Positions 33,059-41,559 of a stretch of 64,000 nucleotides of DNA are shown piece after piece. The notes beneath the pieces were generated by a model. That model was not told where the DNA came from, ran no database searches, and was given only the letters and a program-made list of their open reading frames with translations. Source of the DNA: Lasiodiplodia sp. COLG20 (taxonomy: Eukaryota > Ascomycota > Dothideomycetes > Botryosphaeriales > Botryosphaeriaceae); contig VNWV01000025.1 in assembly GCA_009801085.1 (NCBI GenBank), positions 119,532 through 183,531 on the forward strand. Direction: 5' to 3'. The first letter of the stretch is position 1. Every line of letters begins with the position of its first letter. The translations under genes and the position numbers were made by a program.

Positions 33059-34833
33059 TCACTGAGTTCCAGTGGCGAGAGCAATTTCCTCCATGATGGC
33101 CTCCCTCAAAGTCGGCTCGTTCTCAGCCATGTTCTCCAGCCACTCTTCCACCAGCTGCCTCACGCGCTCGCGCGTCAACTTCACGTCGTGGCCGGTCCAC
33201 CGCTCGTACATTTCCGGCAGGACGTCCTGCTTGGGCATCCTGTACGGGTCCCTGATGCCGAGCATGTTGCTAGACGTCACGCCGAAGAAGGCCGCAATCT
33301 GGGCGAGCGGAGCCACGCTCCATTCGGAACTACGGCCACGATGTCAGCACGAGAGTCACGACGAAATGCATTTGATGGGTGGGGGGTAGTTGAAACTAAC
33401 GTCCAGACGCAGATGTAAGTTTCGAAAAACTGTACAAACACGTCCGGACGATAGCTTCAACTACCGGCCGGAGTCGTCATTCCGAGACGGCACCCATCTC
33501 GGGGAAAGAAAAGAGGGGGATGGGTCGGTAGCACTTACAAGAAGTCGAGCGAACGATTAACCCTGGTGACACCGACGCGGCGTTCATCCTTAAACCTGTC
33601 CTCCTGGCTGCAGTACGTGAACGGGAAGTCGTCGAGACCGGCGAAGCGGAAGACTAAGCTCTTCTTGAACCGCTTCAGCCGCGCTCCAGGCTGCACAACC
33701 ACCGGCTCGACCGCCTCTTTGTGTCCAGCAGCAGCAGCAGCAGTGCCCGCACACCCACACGTACATTCATGGTGGCCGCTCACAGCCCCGGACTCAGTCT
33801 TTCTCTTCTTCCTCGGCCTCATCAGATCATTGAATTCCTTTATCGACTTGTCCTGTTCTTTCTTTATCATCTCCTCCTCCCGCCTCCTCCTCACCGCCGG
33901 CGGCTCAAAGTCAACAACCCGCACCGTCCTCACGGTCGTACTATCTTCACTGTCACGGGGGCGCAGCATGCGCAAATTGTAACTCCCCGGCGCGAGCGAC
34001 AGTGCGACGTCAAGCTCCTCCAGCGCCGGCAGCGCCGCGAGGACGGCGTTGACAGCGACATCGAAATCGTCATGCAGCACGTTCCAGTCGCGGTAGTAGG
34101 CGTCGGCGCTGGTATCGAAGGTGATGGTAGCGAAGCCGTTATTGCTCTGCATGCCAGTGAAGACGAAGGGGTCGCGCCTTGCCGGCGCGGACGGGATGGC
34201 CAGCGTGAAGTTGAAGCTGCGCAGGTGCTGGGCGAGGTCGTGCGGGATGTTCGGGATGGCGGCCGGGGTCCAGCTGGCGCGGAGGAGGTGGTGCTGGCGG
34301 CGAGCCTGCTGCGCTGCGGCCAGGAGGATGGAGATGTTAGAGGGGATGTTGGGGATCATGTTGGGGGTGATGAGCTGCGGCGGCTGCAGCAGCTGGACGG
34401 TGCCGAAGGTGTTGGGAGCGACGGGGGGAGGTCCATGGTCGGCGGCCGCCGAGGCGATGATGGTGCACTCCTCGTGCGCGTGGCGGTACAGTTCTTGGCC
34501 GAATTCGGAGCGGAGCTGCGCGTTTGTCTGCATGATGCCACGGACCGGCGAGGTTGCGAGCGTTGGGCCGACGAGGTGGCGTAGGAGTGGCTTGGGGCAG
34601 AGGCGGCGCTCTTCGGGCGTGGTGTGGTCTTCGTAGACGGCGTAGATGAGCTGGCGGAACATGTTGTTGCGCAGCTCGCGAGGCAGCTTGAGGAGCATGC
34701 TGCTGGGCTCGCTGGGGCGGCGGATGTAGAGCCGCGGAGGAGGAGAGGCTGGCATGGCCTGGCGCAAGTCCTCCCAGAGCTCGGCCGCGCCCAGGTCGAG
34801 GCGTTCCATTGTCGCGTAGATGTTCTTGAACAT
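33059..34833 (-). CDS. LPRELR-motif protein (F-box-like/2EXR-type), function unknown
   Basis: Model: exon 1 34833-33539, intron 33538-33330 (209 nt, GTAAGT...CGTAG), exon 2 33329-33059; 521 aa, frame kept. The motif MLLKLPRELRNNMFRQLIYAVYED near residue 46 is the short F-box-like start seen in many fungal proteins of unknown role. The middle has paired hydrophobic segments ending in AALPALEELDVALSLAPG, as in related proteins that list measured members. Near the end of exon 1 a CTCGCAGTAAAAAG-type run is replaced by a Cys-rich CTCGCAGT segment and Lys/Arg stretches suitable for nuclear import. Exon 2 adds a charged helical C-terminus. An open frame continues upstream of 34833 without an ATG to a TACCGCAG acceptor-like site at 34970, so another 5' exon is possible. 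The intron carries an inverted-repeat hairpin element. Confidence 0.72.
33386..33464. repeat. Inverted-repeat hairpin element, copy 1 (inside an intron)
   Basis: Arms of 24 bp at 33386-33409 and 33441-33464 are inverted repeats of each other with three mismatches, separated by 31 bp. Core arm: TGAAGCTATCGTCCGGACG. The same arms occur at 37988-38072. The element sits inside the only intron of the LPRE gene, which at 209 nt is longer than most other introns in the window. Confidence 0.85.
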
Positions 34834-35231
34834 GGGCGCGAGGAGTTGGTCGAGGGTCGAGGTGGCGAGGGAAACAGCGGGCTTTTTATGTGCTGGGTGC
34901 GACCCCGATTTGGCAGCTGCGCTGAGGCCACCTAGCTGGCCCAACAACCGTGACCCGAAGTTAAGCACTGCGGTAAGCTAGAGAAGATTATCGCTCGTTA
35001 GCGAGATTGTTTTGATTTTGATTTTGCATTAAGGTCAAGACAACTGCTTCAACTGTCTACATAGTCAAATCGTCACATTACGCACGTCACACAATGATCG
35101 GAAACATGCATAAGATAAAACGCAGGCAGTGGTATCATTTAAAGAGTATCTCCAGTAAGTGTGAACCTTCTTTGCGCCTGTCGCTCTAATACCCAATATC
35201 TACCTCTCCATAGTCCCGCAGTTCTGCTTCT
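34834..35231. other. Intergenic / possible extra 5' exon
   Basis: About 400 bp between two minus-strand LPRE genes. The first 135 bases continue the frame of the gene to the left without an ATG. The rest is AT-rich and shows nothing I can name. Confidence 0.5.
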
Positions 35232-35951
35232 CTACCTTCTCTTCGACACCTCATGCAGAGCAAAACCAAGACGCTGCGAATCCCGGACGAAAACGGCAAC
35301 CTTGTAGCTCTTCAAGTGGCGGCTGTGAGCGATAGCCGGCGGCCTGAACTCCAGCAACTGCCCGGCGTAAGCCTTGGCCGTCTTGACATCGGCCTCGCGA
35401 ACCAGGAAGGTAGTCGGGTAGTCGAGGCGCACGGACAGCGTCTCCAACGCCGGCAGCTGTACCACGCACCTCGCGACAACGGCGTTCAGGTAGCGGCGCA
35501 TATCCGGCGGCGCGGCGCCGTTCAGCATGTTGCCCCAGAGCGGCAGGTTCCAGGAGTACAGACGCAGCTCGAGGTGGCGGAGGTGGCGCTTGCAGTGGCC
35601 CGAGATGGACTTGCTGGGGAGAAGGTCCAGGAGGAGGGTGTTGTAGATCACGCGGATCTGATAGGTCGAGTTGCGGTAGACTTGTTCTTCGTATTCGGCG
35701 CGGATCTGACGGTTGACGAACATCAGGGAGGTGTTGCGGCAGTTCTTGCGTAAGTGCAGGTGCAGGATGCTCGGACGCTCGGTTGCGGATGGAGGGGAGA
35801 CTTTGGTCTCGTGATGAGAGAAGATGAACTCCTCGTAGATGAGGTCCCTGACTTCTCTCGGGAGGAGCAGGAACTTCGATGGAGCCGCCATTTGACGTTG
35901 GTTCTCTTCCGAGAGGCGCACGAGAGAAGTCGCGATGGTTGAGGTGGACAT
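35232..35951 (-). CDS. LPREVRD-motif protein, function unknown
   Basis: 239 aa, single exon. The ATG at 35951 was chosen because it is in good context (ACC ATG TCC) and lies just before the conserved part; the frame stays open to an ATG at 36146. The motif FLLLPREVRDLIYEEFIFSH near residue 30 is shared with the genes on both sides. It is followed by NTSLMFVNRQIRAEYEEQVY, then a leucine-rich SGHCKRHLRHLELRLYSW segment, and LPALETLSVRLDYP, the counterpart of the LPALEELDVALS segment of its left neighbour. Short for the type. No signal peptide or membrane segment. Such proteins are common and often multigene in filamentous ascomycetes; their function is not established. Confidence 0.75.
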   Translation of the reverse strand: MSTSTIATSLVRLSEENQRQMAAPSKFLLLPREVRDLIYEEFIFSHHETKVSPPSATERPSILHLHLRKNCRNTSLMFVNRQIRAEYEEQVYRNSTYQIRVIYNTLLLDLLPSKSISGHCKRHLRHLELRLYSWNLPLWGNMLNGAAPPDMRRYLNAVVARCVVQLPALETLSVRLDYPTTFLVREADVKTAKAYAGQLLEFRPPAIAHSRHLKSYKVAVFVRDSQRLGFALHEVSKRR

Positions 35952-36480
35952 GGTTTGTCGCAGTAGATGTCGAGAAGTTGTGGTATTAGATGTCGAAAAT
36001 TGTTCGTGAATGATGTCGATGGAATTGGTGTTAAGTGATGTCGACAGACTTCGTGTTAAGTGATGTCGTAGAGTAGTGAATCCAAAGACACTGCAGCTGA
36101 AATCCACTTCAAGTACCAAAGCGGCAGGCAAAAGTGCATGGCACATTCACTACAGCTCAACAGTGGTAACACGAGACCCTGAATGAACCCTCAAAACACA
36201 CCACCCCGGCTAAAACTCCAAAGCACGTGCTCGGGCATTGCATCACCATCCCACACATGCAGCTGACTTCGCCTATAACCTGAAAAATCCTGCCTGTCAT
36301 TTCCCCTCGCTTCCAAGTGAACATTAATCGAGATCACCAACACACAGATTTTCTTAGGCAAGCTTCCCAGCCGTCGAGTTTAGCCCAAAGGTCTTTAGGG
36401 GAAAAGAGCTTTCCTCTTATATTTAGAAGTCCCCTACCCCCATTCGCTCTTCATCTGCACCTCCATACGGTAACCCCCCC
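35952..36480. other. Divergent promoter region between two LPRE genes
   Basis: About 530 bp between divergently transcribed genes. It contains two near-identical copies of a TGATGTCGA...TTAAGTGATGTCG segment (near 36011-36065), a small direct repeat that also lies in the frame extending the left gene. A CT- and C-rich leader precedes the ATG at 36481. Confidence 0.55.
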
Positions 36481-37980
36481 ATGCCTACCAAGTCCTCCCA
36501 TTGGATGTTCGCCAGCGGCGGCGACTCCTCCAACGACCACCCAACCCAGACCGAGCGCATCACCGACTTCAACAACTTCATCCCCTACGCCGGGGACGAC
36601 GTCGTCGACGACGACGGCGACACGGCCATGCCCGACGCCCCCGCTCCACCCTCCTCCTTCCCCTTCCTCCGCCTCCCCCGCGAACTCCGCGACCACATCT
36701 ACACTTCCCTCGCCATCGCAGCAGGACACTACTACGAAACCGCCGGCCTCTTCAATCCCCACAACCCCTACCGCCACGCCGACATCGCCGCGATACCCAC
36801 CCTCCCATCCCTCATCAGCTCGCGCTACCTCGCCGGCCTCCTCCTCGCGAGCCACCAACTCCGCCGCGAAGCGCTGGCCGCCATCCACGCGGCGCCCGTC
36901 GGCCTCGCCATCGCGGCGTGCGCGTACCACGGCGACACGGTGCGCAGCGACCGCGGCTTACCGGGGCGCGGACAGCAGCAGCAGCGGGCAGAAGAAGAAG
37001 AGCAACAGCGGCGCCACCACCACCACGCCGAGCTGTCCGACTACGGGCAGCACCTGCAGGCGCTGTCGTACACGGTGCCGCGGACGGTGCTGGGGCTGCA
37101 CCTGGTGCGGGTGCTACTGGGCGGCGCATGGGTCGCGTACGGGTATGCTCCCGTGCCGCCGGTCGACGAGCGCCACGGCGCGTGGGCGGCGGTCGCGCCG
37201 GAGGGGCTGTACTGGCCGCGGAAGCTGGAGTGCGCGGTGTTGCGCGCGTGTCCGCGGCTGAGGCAGCTGGCGGTGGCGGTCGAGGGGGATGGCGGGTGCC
37301 AGTGGCGGGCGCTGGCTGAGGACGTGGTGATTACGGGTGATGAGGATGTGTTTGCGAGCGCGGCGGGGTTCTGGGTGGGCGCGGAGAGGTGGGAGGTTGA
37401 GGTGGAGATCGAGGGTGATGAGGGCTACAGTGATGATGATGAGGATGAGTACTACATCGATTATTATTATCGGCTGCAGCTGTTGTTGACGAAGCGGCCG
37501 CGGGCGGTGGACATGCTGAGCCGGTGTCGGGACGTCGCTGGCTTGCTGGCGTGGGTGCCGCCGGTCCAGTCGGAGCTGCGCGAGTACCGCGTCGTGGTGA
37601 GGCAGAATCTCGGTATGCCGGTTCTGGACGTCGCCGGGAAGGTTGAGAGGAGGAGGGTGTTGGGCACGCCGTTCAAGTCCGAGAGGTGGTCGCTGGACTT
37701 GACCTTTTGGGAGGTGGTTTGGGACTGGCTGGTCATGACGGCCAAAGACATAAGGAGAAAGAGGAGGATGATCTCTGTCTTGGTTTCGCAGGGCACACAA
37801 CATACCGCTCCACTCCGTCCGCTCCCTACCGCTATCGCGGCTGAGCTGACGATCCGTGCCGAAGATGTGTACTACGCCTGGGTGCATGCTGAGAAACCGT
37901 CGGCCAAAGAAATAATTGAGGGAGATCTTGATATGAGGGGAGGGCCTTTGTTCTGCCTTTTTGATTTGGACATTGCATGA
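36481..37980 (+). CDS. LPRELRD-motif protein with acidic insert, function unknown
   Basis: 499 aa, single exon, first ATG of the frame. The motif FPFLRLPRELRDHIYTSLAI near residue 59 matches the two minus-strand neighbours. A low-complexity stretch with Gln, Glu, Arg and His runs lies near residues 160-180. A second, acidic low-complexity segment (YSDDDEDEYYIDYYYRLQ) lies near residue 320. Between them the segment LECAVLRACPRLRQLAVAVE parallels the 'list of lengths' segment of the neighbours. Third positions are almost all G/C in the first two thirds. An inverted-repeat hairpin begins 7 bp after the stop codon and should be part of the 3' UTR. Function unknown. Confidence 0.75.
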   Translation: MPTKSSHWMFASGGDSSNDHPTQTERITDFNNFIPYAGDDVVDDDGDTAMPDAPAPPSSFPFLRLPRELRDHIYTSLAIAAGHYYETAGLFNPHNPYRHADIAAIPTLPSLISSRYLAGLLLASHQLRREALAAIHAAPVGLAIAACAYHGDTVRSDRGLPGRGQQQQRAEEEEQQRRHHHHAELSDYGQHLQALSYTVPRTVLGLHLVRVLLGGAWVAYGYAPVPPVDERHGAWAAVAPEGLYWPRKLECAVLRACPRLRQLAVAVEGDGGCQWRALAEDVVITGDEDVFASAAGFWVGAERWEVEVEIEGDEGYSDDDEDEYYIDYYYRLQLLLTKRPRAVDMLSRCRDVAGLLAWVPPVQSELREYRVVVRQNLGMPVLDVAGKVERRRVLGTPFKSERWSLDLTFWEVVWDWLVMTAKDIRRKRRMISVLVSQGTQHTAPLRPLPTAIAAELTIRAEDVYYAWVHAEKPSAKEIIEGDLDMRGGPLFCLFDLDIA

Positions 37981-37987
37981 AGGCGGT

Positions 37988-38072
37988 ATGGGTAGCTGAA
38001 GCTATCGTCCGGACGAGAATGTCGATTTTTTAATTCTACATACACGTCCAGACGATAGCTTCGGCTACCCAT
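37988..38072. repeat. Inverted-repeat hairpin element, copy 2 (3' of a stop codon)
   Basis: Arms of 28 bp at 37988-38015 and 38045-38072 are near-perfect inverted repeats, separated by 29 bp of AT-rich DNA. The arm begins ATGGGTAGCTGAAGCTATCG and continues to CCGGACG at 38015. The inner 24 bp match copy 1 at 33386-33464. A transcript of the upstream gene would fold here into a strong hairpin. Confidence 0.87.
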
Positions 38073-38264
38073 GACATGAGCAAAAAAAAAAAAATTCCAC
38101 GCTAGCCATCGGCTGCGAGAGGGGACTGTACAAGTCCATAAGCCCATCGCTTAAACCTTACTAAGCTGCATAGCTCTAGGCATCAGCTTAGCACCCCGCA
38201 CTTCGACTTCAGCCTTGTTATCTCTCCGACTTCCAATTCGACGCTTTTTCTCCAGAAGTTCGGA

Positions 38265-39920
38265 ATGCGCTTGCGTTTGTTGCACTGCAAGCAACCCCCA
38301 GAGGATGGACACATTACTGTGTCGTTTGAGGAATACGATGGTGACCTGATCCCCCCATACGCCATTCTTTCCCACCGCTGGGGGCTAGCTAAGGACGAAG
38401 TCTCATTCTATGACATCAATTCTGGATCAGCAAGGTTGAAGAAAGGATACGCCAAGGTCCAGGGCTGCTGCACTCAGGCACTTGAAGATGGCTTCAGCTA
38501 CATCTGGATCGACTCCTGCTGCATCGATAAAAGCAGTAGCGCAGAGCTTTCGGAATCAATCAACTCAATGTACTGCTACTACGCACATGCTGCTGTTTGT
38601 TATGCATACCTGGAAGACGCCCGCAATAAAGAATCAGCTTTCAGAAGCAGCGAATGGTTTCGTCGCGGATGGACGTTGCAGGAACTCATCGCACCGAAGG
38701 CTGTCATTTTTCTCTCCCACGACTGGATCGAACTGGGAACGAAAGCCACTTTGGCTGATGTTGTTGAAGAAGTCACTGGCATCGAGAGGAAATTCTTGAC
38801 TGGACACTCGGTTTCGGACGCGAGCATTGCCAAGCGGATGTCATGGGCTGCTAGACGAACAACTACAAGAATCGAAGATGGGGCCTACTCTCTGATGGGG
38901 CCTTTCGGCGTCAATATGCCTGCAATATATGGCGAAGGGCACAAAGCTTTCACAAGACTACAACTAGAGATACTGAAAACATCGACCGACCAAACCATTT
39001 TCGCCTGGGATGACTCTGGTGTTGAGCGTTGCGGAATGCTAGCTGATCACGTATACCGATTCCGAAACGACTCTACGGTTGAGCAGCTCGAACCGCATGA
39101 GCTAATATCATATGGCAATATTTCACGTTACAGACCGGCTTCCCTCAGGTTTCATTACGAACTGACGAACTTTGGATTGCATATTTGGCTACCAATGCAG
39201 CACATCCTTAGAGGTTCCAGAGCTCTTCTCGTCCGAGCTGCACTGTCTTGTCGTGATACAAGCTCTCAATCCCCCCGATCCCCTGTTTTTATAAACCTCA
39301 TGCCTACAGACGAAAGTTCCAAACTCCCTCGCTACGTCCGAACAGGCAAGCTACCAAACTTCAACTCCAAGACTGGATCTCACAAAACCCTCCAATTCCG
39401 GGAGCTCTTCATCACAGAACCTTTTGAATGGTCTGTAGTCCACTCCAGATCAAAGCTGTATCGGCCCTATGAACACCTTGAGGTACATTTTCATGCGCTT
39501 CGAGGTTTTGTTTTACTTGGTCACTATCCCCAAATAACCTCAACAATGCAGTCCCCATTTGTTCTTCCCGTCAGTAACGGACAGCAATTTACACTGCAAT
39601 TCTGGAATCAAAAAATGAGGGAGATGCTCCTGATTCATGGAAAACTAGACAAATGGGGGCCATGGTTGCATCTCGAAGTCGCAGGCGCTCCCACACACCA
39701 CCACCCAAAGAAAGTAGAGAGCTACTACCAACGCTATCACACTCGCACAAAGAACTTTTACAGGCGTTCAGAAGAACTGTGGTCCCAGGTCCATTTGCCG
39801 TTGTCCAAAACCTTGGCTATCATGTCAGTCAAAGACTTAGAACATCCGCAGAGCCCGGATGTGTTCAAGAGTCTCAGGGTGAACTTGAGAACAGTGTCAC
39901 CAGCTCGTGCACGGTTATGA
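38265..39920 (+). CDS. HET-domain protein (heterokaryon incompatibility type)
   Basis: Member of the HET family, whose characterised members trigger cell death after fusion of unlike hyphae or in innate-immunity-like responses. 551 aa, single exon. The HET domain starts near residue 31 with the block YAILSHRWG, followed by WIDSCCIDKSSSAELSESIN near 85, YAHAAVCYAYLED, SEWFRRGWTLQELIAP near 128, and the domain-end block IEDGAYSLMGPFGVNMPAIYGEGHKAF near 205-230. This is the HET-D/HET-E-like subtype in which HET sits at the N-terminus. The C-terminal 300 residues show no NACHT, WD40 or ankyrin repeats, so this is a short, single-domain form. A second HET gene lies 1.6 kb to the right on the other strand. 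Confidence 0.93.
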   Translation: MRLRLLHCKQPPEDGHITVSFEEYDGDLIPPYAILSHRWGLAKDEVSFYDINSGSARLKKGYAKVQGCCTQALEDGFSYIWIDSCCIDKSSSAELSESINSMYCYYAHAAVCYAYLEDARNKESAFRSSEWFRRGWTLQELIAPKAVIFLSHDWIELGTKATLADVVEEVTGIERKFLTGHSVSDASIAKRMSWAARRTTTRIEDGAYSLMGPFGVNMPAIYGEGHKAFTRLQLEILKTSTDQTIFAWDDSGVERCGMLADHVYRFRNDSTVEQLEPHELISYGNISRYRPASLRFHYELTNFGLHIWLPMQHILRGSRALLVRAALSCRDTSSQSPRSPVFINLMPTDESSKLPRYVRTGKLPNFNSKTGSHKTLQFRELFITEPFEWSVVHSRSKLYRPYEHLEVHFHALRGFVLLGHYPQITSTMQSPFVLPVSNGQQFTLQFWNQKMREMLLIHGKLDKWGPWLHLEVAGAPTHHHPKKVESYYQRYHTRTKNFYRRSEELWSQVHLPLSKTLAIMSVKDLEHPQSPDVFKSLRVNLRTVSPARARL

Positions 39921-40362
39921 TCCAGAGATAGTTTGAAGTATTACGGCTTAGCTGCCGTACGATTCGTATACTTACTCGTTTTTACTTAGTGTATTTCTTT
40001 TACTACTCAGACTTCTTTTTTTTTCAGAACTCTTTCATTTGGTAGCTTCTTTTCGTACATCGAATATAGTCAACTTCTTATTTACTACGTTTCGTTATAC
40101 CACCTTTAGACCACTGAAATAAAAGCCCACTTTCACAAAAAGAGGTGAGTTCACATCACGGCATGCAAGCAGACAAAAGATTCCCAATCGAGCATTAATT
40201 TTGCTAACCTCCTACAGCAGACGCAGACCACTGAGCAGAACTCTCAAAGCGCCACTCCACACCACCTTTTCCCCGACCAGCGGGGAAAGCAAACTCACCA
40301 AAGAACAAACACCAGCTCACGGCGTTCAACGCCACTACTCCAGCGATCTACGCACCGCTTCC
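39921..40362. other. Intergenic
   Basis: About 440 bp between the 3' ends of two convergent genes. T-rich up to 40120, then A/C-rich. No gene seen. Confidence 0.6.
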
Positions 40363-41160
40363 CTACTCCTCCTCATCCTGCTCCTCCTCCTCCGCTTCAT
40401 TCCCGCCCCCATAAAACACGGTAAACGTCACGCCTTTTCCCGACGTATCAACCCAATCCCCCGCATACCTCCCGGGCACATACGCCCTACGCCCCCTCCC
40501 AAACTCCCCCATCGCCCTCCCCGACCCCTCACCCACACCCTCGGCAAACGCAACCCTCTTCCCACCACCCGTCTTCCTCGCCGCCCCGCTCCTCCCCACC
40601 ACCTCATCACCATCCCCCCCATCACCCTCAACACCCTCCGCCTCCCTCGCCCTCGCCCTACAATACTCCCTCCTCGCCGCCGCCGTCCGCCAATGCAACG
40701 CGCCGAACAAATCCTGCGCCGCCACCCACGCGCGCTTCGCGGCGCGCGTGCCGCGGTGCAGGGTGCACTGCGGGCAGTGGTCGGGGATAGGCGTCGTCGA
40801 CGCGGCGGAGGCGGCGCAGGTGATGGTGAGGGTGTGGTGGCACAGGGTGGCGTGGGTGGTGAAGGTGACGGTGACGGGCGGTGGAGGAGGGGTAGCGGGG
40901 GTAGAGGGGGTAGAGGGAGGAGCAGCGATGGCGAGGGCGGTGGAGATGTGGGCTTGCAGGGTGAGGAGGGAGAGGCGGGTGGTGGGGGAGCGGGGGGAGG
41001 GGAGGGGGCGGGGGGGACGGGCGGAGAGGGCGGGGTGCGGGAGGGGATGGGGACGGGGACGGGAGGGATGAGGGTGAGGATGAGGAGCGCGCCTGCGGCT
41101 CGAGTTGGCGCGGGGGATGGAGATTCTGAGGGTGGGGGGTGGGTGAGTGGGGTCTGACAT
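40363..41160 (-). CDS. Unnamed paralogue family, member 1: CxH...CxxC and YVPGR block
   Basis: 265 aa, single exon, start at the first ATG of the frame. The N-terminal 95 residues are low-complexity Pro/His/Arg/Ser. Then come C107-x-H109, C115, C129-x2-C132, a candidate metal site, followed by RREYCRARARE near 164. Later blocks are GKRVAFAEG near 200, AYVPGRYAGDWVDTSGKG at about 226-243, and an acidic tail. The same blocks in the same order are found in the protein at 46760-47911, so the reading frame is very likely real although the base composition (C-rich third positions) makes long frames common on both strands. No known domain. It lies between the two HET genes. Confidence 0.7.
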   Translation of the reverse strand: MSDPTHPPPTLRISIPRANSSRRRAPHPHPHPSRPRPHPLPHPALSARPPRPLPSPRSPTTRLSLLTLQAHISTALAIAAPPSTPSTPATPPPPPVTVTFTTHATLCHHTLTITCAASAASTTPIPDHCPQCTLHRGTRAAKRAWVAAQDLFGALHWRTAAARREYCRARAREAEGVEGDGGDGDEVVGRSGAARKTGGGKRVAFAEGVGEGSGRAMGEFGRGRRAYVPGRYAGDWVDTSGKGVTFTVFYGGGNEAEEEEQDEEE

Positions 41161-41559
41161 GTTGGTGATGGTGGGGTGTGTGTGTTTGGTGGGGGTGTGA
41201 TACACGCTGCTGCGGATATCCGGCGGAGTACTCGGATTCCGCTTGAATTTGTATGGGGGTACGTCTTGTTGTTGTACATAACAATGGGCATTGTTAGCAG
41301 ACGCTGGACAATGGAATGCGGAAGTCAGGGTTCAGGCAACTCTGCACAATGCATTGTTGTTGAACAAATCGCCAAATAGTACCATCGGAATTTCAAGTTG
41401 CTCACAAAATGTCCTGGGAAATGTTTTTTCCATCCAAATATGCGTCTTTCGTAACATGAACTATTGAAATGAAATAAAGAGAATGAGAGGTTTACATAGG
41501 CCAAATAATGAAGCAAAAATATATCAATCATTCGTAGCCTACCTCCCCTCTGACCTCGA
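41161..41559. other. Intergenic
   Basis: About 400 bp holding the promoter of the minus-strand gene to the left and the 3' UTR of the HET gene to the right. TG-rich at 41160-41190. No element found. Confidence 0.55.

Noticed and set aside
34940..34970. Short match to the 5S rRNA AGTTAAGC region
   Set aside because: Only about 11 bases fit and no further 5S structure is present.
40201..41157. 318-codon plus-strand frame opposite paralogue 1
   Set aside because: The minus-strand frame is supported by block-by-block similarity to the protein at 46760-47911; this one is Arg/Pro/Gly low complexity.
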